NCBI RefSeq assembly: GCF_029813775.1
Contig: NZ_JARVKW010000043.1
Location: 1-55,458, forward strand
Direction: 5' to 3'
Source of the DNA: Streptomyces sp. DH24
GTDB lineage: Bacteria > Actinomycetota > Actinomycetes > Streptomycetales > Streptomycetaceae
DNA: 55,458 nt
Shown one piece after another: positions 1 through 9,800 of the stretch. The translations under genes and the position numbers were made by a program. Each line of letters starts with the position of its first letter. Position 1 is the stretch's first letter. Below the pieces are notes generated by a model. It saw nothing but the letters and a program-made list of their open reading frames with translations. It had not been told where the DNA came from and ran no database searches.

Positions 1-156
1 GACTCCGTCAACGGCAAGAAGAACGACGGCACAGCCAAGGAAACCATCCAGGTCGTCGACGTCGCCCAACTCCTCCTCGACTCCGTCAAAACCCCCACCG
101 ACCCGACGGACACGACGGAAACCGAAAACACACCGGAGCCCGAACCCGCGCAGTAG
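1..156 (+). CDS. 3' end of a truncated hypothetical protein
   Basis: The window opens inside an open frame that runs 51 codons to a TAG. The visible C-terminus has a short hydrophobic patch (VVDVAQLLLDSV) followed by a low-complexity tail rich in Thr, Pro, Asp and Glu ending PEPEPAQ. Such acidic Pro/Thr tails are common at the ends of secreted or membrane-attached Streptomyces proteins, but the family cannot be identified from this fragment. An 18-bp hairpin follows, so the gene is transcriptionally closed off from the cluster to its right. Confidence 0.6.
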   Translation, partial: DSVNGKKNDGTAKETIQVVDVAQLLLDSVKTPTDPTDTTETENTPEPEPAQ

Positions 157-188
157 CAGCGCGGTACGGCACCAGCGAGCGTTGTGGG

Positions 189-229
189 ACTGACTGAGGG
201 GCCGCCCCCATGGCGGCCCCTCAGTCAGT
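189..229. terminator. strong 18-bp hairpin terminator
   Basis: Perfect inverted repeat: arm 189-206 (ACTGACTGAGGGGCCGCC) pairs with 212-229 across a 5-nt loop. There is no T-run, as usual for Streptomyces. It closes the truncated upstream gene. Confidence 0.75.
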
Positions 230-747
230 TCCCGGCGGCAGTCCGCCGGTTGCCGCCAGGCGGCGCGAAGCCCGGCCGACGCGCTGCCCCGCGCCGCAGC
301 GCGCCGCCCCAACGCTGCCCAGTGCCGCCCCGCGCCGCCGTGCCGCGGTCGGCCGCTATTGTCGACGCGTTGCCCGTGACCGCTGCTCAGCGCCTTCGAG
401 GACGGTCCTGACCCCTGCCTTGGGGGACACAGCCCTTCGTGGCTCATACGGCGTTCCGGGCACCCCAAGGTCACTTGAGCGTGGTTCGAGCCCCGCCGTG
501 CACCGTGGACCGGAGGCGAGGAAGGACCCATGACAGCGACGGCGACAAGGCTGCCCGGCCCGTACTTACCGTGACGCTGTTCTCGCTGGTCGCCGGGCAC
601 GTACAGAACCGCGAAGCGGGCAGCGGGGACTGAGCCGTACCTGCCGGCACCGGCCGGACGCACCGGGGTCCACCAGCCGTCGCGCAGTGGCGGACATCGC
701 GAGTGATATCGGGTCGGCATCAGTGACCGGCCATGTCCGTCCGCCAT
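230..747. other. non-coding stretch, no gene recognised
   Basis: About 520 bases after the hairpin. Open frames exist on both strands but have Arg/Pro-rich translations typical of antisense or intergenic high-GC DNA and no convincing start site. I see no RNA gene or repeat. It separates the biosynthetic locus from the gene on its left. Confidence 0.5.
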
Positions 748-776
748 ATGGAAACCGCCCACGCGGTTTGTTACTC
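748..776. promoter_or_regulatory. ARE-like box 1 (butyrolactone-receptor operator)
   Basis: The sequence GGAAACCGCCCACGCGGTTT followed by GTTA forms an imperfect palindrome built on AAACCG / CGGTTT, the core of autoregulatory elements bound by ArpA/ScbR-type receptors. A second CGGTTT occurs about 20 bp downstream at 784-789. A receptor-type TetR gene starts at 1233, so autoregulation is plausible. Assignment is by pattern only. Confidence 0.45.
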
Positions 777-830
777 TGAGCACGCGGTTTCTATGACCGT
801 GCCCGCGCCGACCCAGGAAAGGGGGCTGTC

Positions 831-1010
831 ATGGCGGTGGTGAGGAAGCCCTCCGCGCGCGATACGGAGTCGACCGACGCACGGGGCCGTGCGGCCGTAC
901 CGGAGACGGTCGGTGCGCCGGCGTCGGAGTCCTCCGCCGGCAGACCGCCGGGACCGAGGGCCTCGAGGCTCCCCGGGCCCGTACGGCCGAGGAGCGCCGG
1001 GCGGAGCTGA
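831..1010 (+). pseudogene. short ORF behind an ARE box, possible gene relic
   Basis: An ATG at 831 follows a good purine-rich ribosome-binding site (AGGAAAGGGGGC) and lies about 55 bp downstream of the ARE-like box, as if it were once a regulated gene. The frame closes after 59 codons. The product (MAVVRKPSARDTEST...) is disordered and resembles no family I know. Downstream, fragments with more protein-like character appear in other frames up to about 1180, for instance VEWRLAEVSDRF. It could be a frameshifted relic, a genuine small protein or chance. Confidence 0.25.
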
Positions 1011-1232
1011 TGCCCCCTGCCGAGCGGTCGAGTGGCGCCTGGCCGAGGTCAGCGACCGCTTCCGAGCCCCGACCCTGCCCTTCATGCGTCGCCGACGGTG
1101 CTGCACAGCAAGCGCACCGAACCGCCGTCTCGTGAACACGGCGAACCCCCACGTCAGGTGTACTTTGCAAGCGGCGCGAGATGTCGGTGTTTCTGCCGAC
1201 TTTACGACGTCCCGTTGCCCAGGAGACAGCAC

Positions 1233-1907
1233 ATGGTCAAACAGGAACGAGCTGCCCGAACGCGGCGTTCGCTGATTCAGGCCGCGGCCGAGGTGTTCGC
1301 CGAGGAGGGCTTCGTCGCCGCGTCGCTGGGCGCCATCAGCAAACGGGCCGGTGTCAGCAACGGGGCGCTGCACTTCCACTTCGCCAACAAGAGCATGCTC
1401 GCCGAAGCGGTCGAGGCGGAGGCCACCGAGGCCGTTCGCCGGCTCACCGAGGCGGCGCGGGCCCGGCAGGGCGACTCCCTGCAGACGGTGGTGGACGCCA
1501 CGCACGACCTGATGCGCAGCCTGGTCCAGGACGTCGTCGTCCGCGGCGGCTTCGAGCTGGCCAGTGACATCACGCGCCGGACGAAGTCCCCGCTGCGCGC
1601 CCAGTGGCGGCAATGGGTCGAGGACAGCCTGGGCCGGGCCGAGCGCAGCGGCGCGCTCGCGGAGGGGGTGTCCTCGTCGGACGCCGCCCGTGTCATCGTC
1701 GCCGCGACCGTGGGTCTGGAAGTGCTCGGCGGCGCGGACGCCTCCTGGCTGGCCCGGCAGAACATCACCCGCTTCTGGGAGTTGCTGCTGCCGAGGCTCG
1801 TCGACCGGCAGGACCTGGCCACGCTGGTGTGCGCGGGTTCCCGGCCGCCGACCGCCGCACCCGAAACCGCACAGGGCACGGTTGCCGCGGACGCCTCCGA
1901 GCGGTAG
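1233..1907 (+). CDS. TetR-family regulator, gamma-butyrolactone-receptor type
   Basis: A 224-residue regulator. The N-terminal 55 residues form a TetR helix-turn-helix (TRRSLIQAAAEVFAEEGF, then AISKRAGVSNGALHFHFANK), and the sequence closely resembles ArpA/ScbR-type receptors or pseudo-receptors that sense autoregulators. The C-terminal domain includes the long helical ligand-binding part and a Thr/Pro-rich tail. Start ATG 1233 has AGGAGA about 6 bases upstream; a longer frame exists but its N-terminus is not protein-like. ARE-like boxes lie upstream (748-776) and just downstream, before the first SARP (1934-1960). This is the usual circuit: the receptor represses itself and the SARP until a signal binds. 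No autoregulator synthase (AfsA type) is in the window. Confidence 0.85.
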   Translation: MVKQERAARTRRSLIQAAAEVFAEEGFVAASLGAISKRAGVSNGALHFHFANKSMLAEAVEAEATEAVRRLTEAARARQGDSLQTVVDATHDLMRSLVQDVVVRGGFELASDITRRTKSPLRAQWRQWVEDSLGRAERSGALAEGVSSSDAARVIVAATVGLEVLGGADASWLARQNITRFWELLLPRLVDRQDLATLVCAGSRPPTAAPETAQGTVAADASER

Positions 1908-1933
1908 GGAACCGAGACTCCGGCTCTGGTACA

Positions 1934-1960
1934 AAAATACGAACCGTGCGGTTTGGTTTT
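1934..1960. promoter_or_regulatory. ARE-like box 2 between receptor and SARP gene
   Basis: AAAATACGAACCGTGCGGTT then TGGTTTT is a pseudo-palindrome (GAACCG / CGGTTT with flanking A/T runs) closely matching known ARE operators. It lies 100 bp upstream of the first SARP start, which implies direct control of that SARP by a butyrolactone-type receptor. Confidence 0.6.
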
Positions 1961-2060
1961 GACAGACCGGTTGCGCTGTTTTTAATGTGGTCGTTGTCGG
2001 CGTCGCAGCCGGCAGCCGCGGGACGGCCGGAGTACTCGGGCACGAGATAGGGGAAACCCC

Positions 2061-2879
2061 GTGAACATCAAGGTACTGGGCACCCTGGACGTCAGGGAGA
2101 ACGGCGTCTCCGTGATGCCCACCGCGCCGAAGCCGCGCCAGGTGCTCGCCCTGCTCGCGCTCCACGCAGACCAGGTGGTCTCCGTCGCGTCGCTCACCGA
2201 GGAACTGTGGGGCCTCACGCCGCCGCGCAGTGCCCGCACCACGCTGCAGACGTATGTGCTCCAGCTGCGCGAACTCATCGGGGCCGCCCTGGAAGCGGGC
2301 CGGCCGAAGGACGGGGCGGGGCGCACGGCCAAGGACGTCCTCGTCACCCTGCCGGGCGGCTACCTCCTCGACAGCGGCGGCGGCACCAGCGACGTGCGGG
2401 AGTTCGAGCAGCTCGCGGGCGCGGGCTACCGGGCGATGGACGCCGGAGACCTCCAGGGCGCGGCACGGCAGCTGAGGAGGGCCCTCGACCTGTGGAGCGG
2501 GCCCGCCTTCGCCGACGTGCAGGCGGGCGAGCAGCTCCAGACGGAGGCCCGGCGCCTGGAGGAAACCCGGCTGTTCGCGCTCGACCAGCGCATCGAGGCG
2601 GACCTCAGGCTCGGCCGGCACCGCGACCTGCTCGCCGAACTCACCGTCCTGGTCAACCGCTACCCCACGCACGAGACCCTGCGGGGCCAGTACATGCTGG
2701 CCCTGCACCGCTCCGGGCGGCGCAGCGAGGCGCTGGAGGCGTACCAGCGGCTGCGGGCCACCCTCGTACGGGAGATGGGGCTCGAACCGTCGGCCGAGCT
2801 GCGGCGAATACAGCGCCTGATCCTCATGGCCGGACCCGAGACCGCGCCGGAGCAGCGGGCGACGCCCGCGAGTGCCTGA
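2061..2879 (+). CDS. SARP-family pathway activator 1
   Basis: A 272-residue small SARP. Residues 1-95 are the OmpR-like winged helix (MNIKVLGTLDVRENG, then PKPRQVLALLALHADQVV and SLTEELWG). Residues 105-260 are the bacterial transcriptional activation domain (REFEQLAGAGYRAMDAGDL ... RLGRHRDLLAELTVLVNRYP). It binds direct repeats near -35 boxes and recruits RNA polymerase. The GTG start follows GGGGAA. An ARE-like box lies directly upstream, so it is probably the first target of a butyrolactone receptor. It is clearly homologous to the second SARP 366 bp downstream; both lack NB-ARC and TPR extensions. Confidence 0.9.
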   Translation: MNIKVLGTLDVRENGVSVMPTAPKPRQVLALLALHADQVVSVASLTEELWGLTPPRSARTTLQTYVLQLRELIGAALEAGRPKDGAGRTAKDVLVTLPGGYLLDSGGGTSDVREFEQLAGAGYRAMDAGDLQGAARQLRRALDLWSGPAFADVQAGEQLQTEARRLEETRLFALDQRIEADLRLGRHRDLLAELTVLVNRYPTHETLRGQYMLALHRSGRRSEALEAYQRLRATLVREMGLEPSAELRRIQRLILMAGPETAPEQRATPASA

Positions 2880-3244
2880 GCGGAGCGGCTGAGGGGCGGC
2901 TGAGGGGCGGCTGAGCGGTGGACCCGTCGGCCGGCCCGTTGGCCCGGCCGTCGGCGGCACGGTCGTAGCCGTGCGCGGCCCGGTGGCCCGGCCGGTGGGG
3001 GTCGAGTGCGGGGAGAAGGATTTTCAAGTATTTCAGTGTGCTTTTTCGGTCGATTCTCCAGCGAGCCTGTCTTTCGTCTCGCTTTTGCGATTCTTTGAAT
3101 TTGGTTTACCTCTTTTGTTTGTTCTTTGAGGATTGCTCAAACATCGCTGAAGGAACCGATTCCTCCGCCGCGGGTACGGCTAGCGTGCAAGTTCGCCGAC
3201 GACTTTCCGCCATCGGGAGTGCCCGACGACGAACGGAGGGAACC
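2880..3244. promoter_or_regulatory. intergenic region with AT-rich leader of SARP 2
   Basis: Between the SARP genes. The first part is a GC-rich tract with short direct repeats (GAGGGGCGGCT twice). The second half (about 3020-3150) is unusually T-rich for this genome, with runs such as TTTTGTTTGTTC. It is likely the promoter region or leader of the second SARP. No exact promoter can be assigned. Confidence 0.4.
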
Positions 3245-4066
3245 ATGGAGATTCAGGTTTTGGGTCCGCTGTGTGCCGCCGTGAACGGGGGGTCGATCGT
3301 CCCGACCGCCGGGAAGCCCCGACAGATTCTGGCCCTGCTTGCGTTGTATCCGAGCCGCGTCATGCCCGTTTCGACGCTGATGGAGGAGATCTGGGGGACG
3401 GAACTCCCGCAGAGCGCAATGACGACTCTGCAGACGTACATCATGCAGTTGCGCCGCTGCCTCGGAACCGCGATGGGGCCGGACGCACCGGGTGCGGCGA
3501 AGAACGTTCTGGCCACTCGGCACGGCGGCTACCTGCTGCAGATCCCGCCGGAGTCGGTGGACGTGCACACCTACGAACGCCTGGTCGCCGAGGGCCAGGA
3601 GGCCTTCGAGGAGGGCGAGGACGAACGGGCCGCCCGCTGCTTCCGGCAGGCCCTCGCCCTGTGGCAGGGGCCCGCGCTGGTGGACGTACGGCTCGGGCCG
3701 GTCCTGGAGATCGAGGTCATGCGCCTGGAGGAGTCCCGGCTGGTGACTATTGAGCGGCGCATCGACGCGGACCTGCGGCTCGGCCGGCACGCCGAACTGA
3801 TCGCCGAGCTCACCGACCTGATCGCCCGTCACCCCCAGCACGAGGGCCTGCACGCGCAGGCGATGGTGGCCCTGTACCGGTCCGGGCGGCAGGCCTCCGC
3901 CCTGGACGTCTACCGCAAGCTGCGCGAGGGCCTGATAGAGGACCTCGGCGTGGAACCCTCCCCGCAGCTGCAGCGCCTGCACCAGGCCATGCTCGCGGTC
4001 GATCCGGAACTCGACGTGGTGGCCGGCCCGCGCCGCGGCTCCACCTTCGACCGGTACGCGGCCTAG
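3245..4066 (+). CDS. SARP-family pathway activator 2
   Basis: A 273-residue SARP with an OmpR-like winged helix (MEIQVLGPLCAAVNGG, GKPRQILALLALYPS) followed by the activation domain (EDERAARCFRQALALWQGP, RLGRHAELIAELTDLI). Start ATG 3245 has GGAGGGAA 4-5 bases upstream; the longer open frame reads into the T-rich leader and is not coding. It is paralogous to the SARP at 2061. Two consecutive SARPs suggest either a cascade or division of labour between the left gene group and the naphthoquinone operons. The tail (GPRRGSTFDRYAA) is not conserved with its neighbour. Confidence 0.9.
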   Translation: MEIQVLGPLCAAVNGGSIVPTAGKPRQILALLALYPSRVMPVSTLMEEIWGTELPQSAMTTLQTYIMQLRRCLGTAMGPDAPGAAKNVLATRHGGYLLQIPPESVDVHTYERLVAEGQEAFEEGEDERAARCFRQALALWQGPALVDVRLGPVLEIEVMRLEESRLVTIERRIDADLRLGRHAELIAELTDLIARHPQHEGLHAQAMVALYRSGRQASALDVYRKLREGLIEDLGVEPSPQLQRLHQAMLAVDPELDVVAGPRRGSTFDRYAA

Positions 4067-4175
4067 GCCGCGTACCGCCGACGGGCGGCCTCGGTCCGGT
4101 CTCCAGCGGGACTCGAGGCGGTCCGGCGATCCTCGAATCCGCCCGTGCGGGACCAGGGCGGTAGAGGAGGATGCC

Positions 4176-4925
4176 ATGCCTGACGAACAGCCGGTGCGAC
4201 TCCACTGTTTCGCCCACTCCGCCGAGGGCGTCTCCGCCTTCGACGACTGGGCCGCGCACGTCGGCCCCGGCGTGGAACCGGTCCCGGTCCACATGCCGGG
4301 CTCGCCAGGGCGGCGCACCGAACCCCGCGTCACCACCCACGAGGCGCTGCTCGCCGAAGTGCTGCCCCGGTTCGCCGACCCGAACCCCGGCCCGTACGTC
4401 CTGTACGGGCACGGTCTCGGCGCGATGATCGCGCTCACCGTGACGCGCGCCCTGCACGAGGCCGGCCTGCCCGGCCCGGCGCTCCTCGCCGTCGGCGCCT
4501 ACTCGCCGCCGCACGCGCCCGCCGAACTGACCGACGCCCGCGGGGCGACGGACGCCGAACTGCTGCACGTCCTCAGCGGCGCCGGCGCCGTGCCGCCGAC
4601 CAGCGACGAGGGGATCTGGCTGCGGACCATGCTGCCGGTGCTCCGCGCCGACCTGGAGCTGGCCCAGTCCCTCGACGAGGCGGCCCGCAGGCCCTCCCCG
4701 GCCGGCCCGCTCACCACACCGGTGCTCGTCGTCGCCTCGCGGGAGAACCCGCTGGCCCCGCCCTCCACGGCCGACAGCTGGCGCCAGTGGACCGTGGGCC
4801 CCATCTGGTTGCGCACCGTCCCGGGCCACCACTTCTTCGTACGCGGCCGGCAACTGCCGCGGCTCCTGGGCCGCGCCTGTCGCGTCACCCGCCGGCTGGT
4901 CCGAGAACCCGCGCCCGTCGGCTGA
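4176..4925 (+). CDS. type II thioesterase homologue lacking the catalytic Ser
   Basis: A 249-residue alpha/beta-hydrolase of the editing thioesterase family that normally clears misprimed carrier proteins. The frame starts at ATG 4176 with AGGAGG 5 bases upstream. N-terminal LHCFAHSAEGVSAFDDWA matches the family, as does the C-terminal VPGHHFFVR containing the catalytic His. However, the nucleophile elbow, usually GHSMGA, reads GHGLGA (Ser to Gly), and the aspartate position in the GxDxxV-like loop reads SRENPLAP (Asn). With two of three triad residues missing, hydrolysis by the usual mechanism looks impossible. It may be a decayed gene under weak selection or a binding protein. It is followed by an aromatase/cyclase and condensation-like protein, which fits a side pathway. 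Confidence 0.8.
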   Translation: MPDEQPVRLHCFAHSAEGVSAFDDWAAHVGPGVEPVPVHMPGSPGRRTEPRVTTHEALLAEVLPRFADPNPGPYVLYGHGLGAMIALTVTRALHEAGLPGPALLAVGAYSPPHAPAELTDARGATDAELLHVLSGAGAVPPTSDEGIWLRTMLPVLRADLELAQSLDEAARRPSPAGPLTTPVLVVASRENPLAPPSTADSWRQWTVGPIWLRTVPGHHFFVRGRQLPRLLGRACRVTRRLVREPAPVG

Positions 4926-5128
4926 TCCCGCGTTCCGGCCCACCGGCCCCGTTCCCTCGGGCGTCCCCCGGTGGAGCCGTGAACAACATTCCGTCGCGCG
5001 CCGGTTCACGTCTGCTCGCTCAGCGCTTCATTCGACCCTCATTCCGCTCCCGCTCCAGCGGTTCTCATTCCGTCGTCTGAATTCTGTTCGCGGCCCGGCC
5101 GGGGCCAGGTGAAGAGAGAGGTGTTCAG

Positions 5129-6082
5129 ATGTTTGGTGAGCGTGTGGGCAGGGCGACGCGCAAAATAAAGGTGGCGGCGCCCGCCGGTGTGGTCTACGCA
5201 CTGATAGCGGACGCGTCGAAGTGGCCGCTCTACTTCTCCCCGAATGTCCATGTGGAGCGCCTGGAATTCGACGGCGAGCGGGAACGCCTGCGGATGTGGT
5301 GCATCATGGACGGCCCGCTGAAGTCGTGGACCACCTGGCGGCACCTGGACCCGGTGGAGCGCCGCGTCGAATTCCGGCAGGAACTGCCCGTCTCCTCGCT
5401 GCACGCGCCGGGCGGCGTCCTCAGCGTCCGCGAGGAAGGCCCGCACGACACCGAGCTGCGACTGCGGTACGACTTCAGCGTCACCGACGACCTGCCCGAC
5501 GACGTGACATGGGGCGAGCGGGGCGCCGACCGGTACAGCCGTACCCAGCTCGCCGACCTCAAGCACTTCGCCGAGCAGTGGACGCGCCTGGACGAACTGA
5601 TGCTCTCCTTCGAGGACTCGATCCGCATCAAGGGCCCGGCCGAGCTGGCCTACGACTTCCTGTACCGGGCCGCCGACTGGCCCGAGCTGGTGCCGCACGT
5701 CACCCGGGTCGGCCTCACCGAGGACACCCCCGGAGTGCAGCGCATGACCATGCAGACGCTGAACGAGTACGGCGCGCACAGCACCGAATCGGTGCGCATC
5801 TGCTTCCCGCACGCCGGCCGCATCGTCTGGAAGCAGACCGCGACCCCCGAACTGCTGGCGGCACACACCGGCGAATGGTCCGTCGTCCCGGACGAGACGG
5901 GCGTGACCGTCGCCGCGCGGCAGAACGTCGTGCTGCGCGAGGACCACATCACCGCGGTGCTGGGCGAGCACGCCGGCCTCACGGACGCCCGCCGGTACGC
6001 GCGCGAGGCCCTCGGCAACCACTGCCTGGCCCTGCTGTCCCTGGCCAAGCTGCACGCGGAGAGCGCCGTCCGCATGCTGTGA
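5129..6082 (+). CDS. di-domain aromatase/cyclase (two SRPBCC folds)
   Basis: A 317-residue protein of the type II polyketide aromatase/cyclase family, which binds reactive poly-beta-keto chains and directs first-ring closure and dehydration. Two START-like halves are visible: residues 10-150 (KIKVAAPAGVVYALIADASKWPLYF) and 165-310 (DSIRIKGPAELAYDFLYRAADWPELVP), each with the W-P helix signature. ATG 5129 has AGAGAGG upstream. No ketosynthase alpha/beta or acyl carrier protein lies in the window, so a classical type II substrate is not made here; it could act on another polyketide or belong to a reduced or split cluster. It sits between a defective thioesterase and a condensation-like protein on the same strand. 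Confidence 0.85.
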   Translation: MFGERVGRATRKIKVAAPAGVVYALIADASKWPLYFSPNVHVERLEFDGERERLRMWCIMDGPLKSWTTWRHLDPVERRVEFRQELPVSSLHAPGGVLSVREEGPHDTELRLRYDFSVTDDLPDDVTWGERGADRYSRTQLADLKHFAEQWTRLDELMLSFEDSIRIKGPAELAYDFLYRAADWPELVPHVTRVGLTEDTPGVQRMTMQTLNEYGAHSTESVRICFPHAGRIVWKQTATPELLAAHTGEWSVVPDETGVTVAARQNVVLREDHITAVLGEHAGLTDARRYAREALGNHCLALLSLAKLHAESAVRML

Positions 6083-6855
6083 CGGCCGTACGGCCGGGTC
6101 CGCCGGACGTGCCGCCGACCACTCGGGAACGGGTCGAGCCCCGATCCAGTCGCCGGCGGCGGCTCGTCGCGTGCCCAGTACCGTGGCTCCGGTCCGGACA
6201 CGGCAGGCAACCGCGCGGTGGTCACCGGCACAGGCACCCTTGAGCCGGTGCCGTCCGGGACTCCTGCCGTGCTCTTCCCGGCCCGGACGAGCCGCCGAGA
6301 GCCGCCCGGGGCGCGGCGGGCGACCGTCCTGGAGACCCGCGCCCTCTCACACCGCGCCCAGCAGCAGATCCACGACGGCTTCGGCCCGCGTTCGACGCGG
6401 ACGCCCCCTGAACCCGCCGCGGCGCGGCGCCGACGCCTGCCGTTCTCGGGCACGGCTCGGACACCGCTGCACACCCACTTGGGAAAACGGACTTCGGGCA
6501 CGTACTGCCATTAGCGTGCTCAGCCCGACCGTTGTGGACACCGGCAGGCGCGGAGGCCGTCATGGGAGAGAGGCAGCACGGCCAGGTCAGGCCCTGGTGC
6601 GTCCCGCCGTCCGGTCGTGTCGCATTCGCTTCTTCCACTCCGGCCCCAACGGGCCCGAACATGACGTCCTGCCAGGCCCCGCCCGGGCCCCGGGCGCGGC
6701 TTCGCCCTCCGCCACGGCCCCACCGGCCGGACCCGGAAGGCCGCCCGTAGGCACGGCGCCAGAGCCGCTCCAGAGAAACCCGAAAGCCCGTTCCGCGCCC
6801 GCAGAAAGGAGAGAGGGGACCCGGCCACCCGCAGCGGACCGCACACCCGGACACC
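6083..6855. other. intergenic region, no gene recognised
   Basis: About 770 bases with only Arg/Pro-rich shadow frames. A TTGGGA followed by CATTAG-like sequence near 6479-6515 might be a promoter for the large gene downstream, but it is weak. A purine-rich AAAGGAGAGAGGGG at about 6804 lies 45 bases before the downstream ATG, too far to act as its ribosome site. No repeat or RNA gene seen. Confidence 0.4.
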
Positions 6856-9800
6856 ATGACTGTTCACCGCTTCCCGCACGCGCCGATCTCCGTGGTCGTC
6901 AGCCCCGGCCCTCCTCCGCACGCGACGCCGTGGGACCTCGAACTGCGCGGGCCGCTGGACGCCGCCGCACTGGAACACCTCCTGGTCGAGCTCACCGCCG
7001 GCGACCCGGACCCGACCGCCTGGCAGCACCGGCTGCTGCGGCACGGGCCCGACCACCACACCCTGCGGTTCTGCGCACCGCAGGGCGCGCCCACCGCCTC
7101 CGTCCCGGGCCGCGTCGCCGACCGGCTCACCGAACCGCCGCCGCCCGCCGACCGTCCGCTGACCCCCGCCCAGCGCGCGGCGCTCGCGCGCGGCGCCGGG
7201 GACCGGTACGAGGCGGTACTCGTCGAACGGGAGACGGTGCCGGACGCGGGCACGCTGCGCGAGGCACTGCGCACCGTCACGGCCGCCCACCCGCAACTGC
7301 ACGCCCGCCTCGATCACGCGGACGGCTGGCGCACGGCGGAGACCAGGTCCGGGGACGACGCCGGGCGCGGGCAGGACCCGCTGGTGGAGGGAGAGTTCAC
7401 CGACGAGGCCGGTTTCGCCGCGCTCCTGGACGCGGCCGGCCGCACGCTCGACGCGTACGCCGGTGTCCAACTGCGGGCCCTGCTCGCCAGGGACCGCCGC
7501 CCGGCCGGACCGCGTGCCGACCGGCTCGTCGTGCTCGCCCACGAACTCGCCGTCGACGCCGCGTCCTGGCGCGTCCTGCTCGACGACCTGACCACCGCGC
7601 TCGGTACGGCCGCCCTGGGTACGGCCGCCCTGGGTACGGCCGCCCTCGGTGCGGAGGCCCCCGCTGCGGACACCCGCGGGGCGGACGCGGGTCGTCTCCC
7701 GGCGCGGGCGCGGGCGCGGCGCGTGCCGGACGGCCTCGCCGACTGGGTCACCGAACTGCGGGAACTGGCCCGCGACTCCGCCGAGGCCCAGCACTGGAGC
7801 CTGGTCGCCGAACTGAGGTCCCGGGCGGCCGGGTTCTCCGGGCCCGCCCGGACACCCGGGCCGCACGGTGCGGTGACCGACGCCGTGACCGAGGCAGCGG
7901 CGTCGCCTGATGACGGGGCCGGCGCCGGGCCGGTACCGGGTGACGTGTCCGGCACCGTCCCGGTGGACGCGCCGGACACCGGGCCGGGTGGGCGGCAGGC
8001 CGCCGCCGACGGCACTGCGGCAGCGGTGCGCGGTGATGGGCAGGCCGCCGCCGATGGCCGTGCGGCAGGCGTACCCGGGGACGGGCAGGCCGCCGCCGAC
8101 GGCCCTGCGGCAGGCGTACGCGGTGACGTCGGTCCTGTGGCAGGCGTACGCGGTGACGGCGGCCCTGTGGCAGGCGTGCGCGGTGACGGCGGGCGGCGGC
8201 AGCGGCGTACCGCGTTCACCCTCGACGAGCACGCGACCGAGCGGATCGCCCAGGGCCTGGCCCGGCGGCTCGCGCTGACCACCGGACAGGTCCTGACCGG
8301 TGTGTTCGCCCTTGCCCTCGCCCGCTGGCAGGAATCCGGCGAGGTCGGCTTCGACGTACGCAGCGACCCCAGGGCCGGGCGCCGCAGCCTGCGACGCCAC
8401 GTGGGCCGGCTCACCGACCCCTACCCGGTCCAGCTCACCGTGGACACCGGCCGCGACCTGCTCGGCCAACTCACGGCGCTCGCAGGGCCGTTGGCCGCCT
8501 GCGCCGGCCGCGCCGGGGGCGGCGCGGGCTTCGGGGCCTGCCGGGAGTGGAGCCCCGACCCGTCGCTGCGCCGTGCCCTGCGCGACCTGCCGCCCGCCCG
8601 GGCCTGTCTGACCCTGGACGAGACCGGCGAGCCACTGCCCGGCGCCGCCCTGCCCGCACCGGGCCGGCCCACCCACCCCGTCGAGGTGCGGGCCGGGATC
8701 GCCGGCGGCCGGCTGCACATCGGCATCGACTGGGTGACCGGCCACCCCGACGGCGTCACCGACACCTCCGCGGCCACCCTGGAACACCTGCTGCGGGGAC
8801 TGCTGAAGGAACTCGCCGACGTACCCGTCGCCCCGGTGCCGCTCGCCTTCCGGGCCACCCCCCAGCAGTCGGCGCTGTACACGGGCGGCGACGCACAGCC
8901 CGGCACCGGACGCCATGTCGAACAGCTCGTCTGGGTCTGGCACGGCCCGCTCGACACCCGGCGCTTCACCGCCTCCTGGCAGTCGGTCTTCGACTGCGAG
9001 ACGGTGCTGCGCACCGCGTTCACCGGCGGCTCCGAACCCCTCCTCGTGGTGCACGACCGGGTCGCGCCCGAGATCACCCGCCGCGTCGTCCGCAACGGCG
9101 ACTGGTCCCCCCTCCTGGAACAGGACCGGCTGCGCGGCTTCGACCTGAGCCGCCCCGGAGCGCTGCGCCTCACCCTGCTGGAGCCCGAGCAGACCCCGTC
9201 CGCCCGGACCGCCGCACCCACCCGGATCCTGGTCACCTACCACCGGGCCCTGCTCGACACCTGGAGCGCGCACATCCTGCTGCGCGAGTTCTACCGCGCC
9301 TACCTCGCCGGCGGCACCCTGCCCGGCGGTGAGCGCCGCCCCGACCTGCGCGACTACACCGCCTGGATCGCCGCCCAGGACCCCGAACCCGCCCGGGGGT
9401 TCTGGGCGCGCAGCGCGCCGCCCGACGGCGCGGCGTCCCGGCCGGGACGGTCCGCCGGCACCACCGGCCTGACCGGCATCGGCCGGGCCCGGCTGCGCCT
9501 GGACCCCGTCGACACCAGCCGCCTCGCGCGCTGGGCGGGCACCTGGGGCACCGCCGAGAGCAGCGTGCTCCAGGCCGTCTGGGCCATGCTGATCTACTGG
9601 GCCTCCGGCGCCACCGGACCGGCCCCGGTCTGCTTCGCGGTGACCGTGTCGGGCCGGGGCATCCCGCTCGACGGCGCGGCCCGGCTGCCCGGACCGCTGC
9701 GCAATCCCCTGCCGATGTCCGTCGAGGTGGACCCGGCGGGCACCGTCCCCAGGCTGCTGCGGCAACTGCGCGACCGCGCCCTCGACATGGCCGCCTACGA

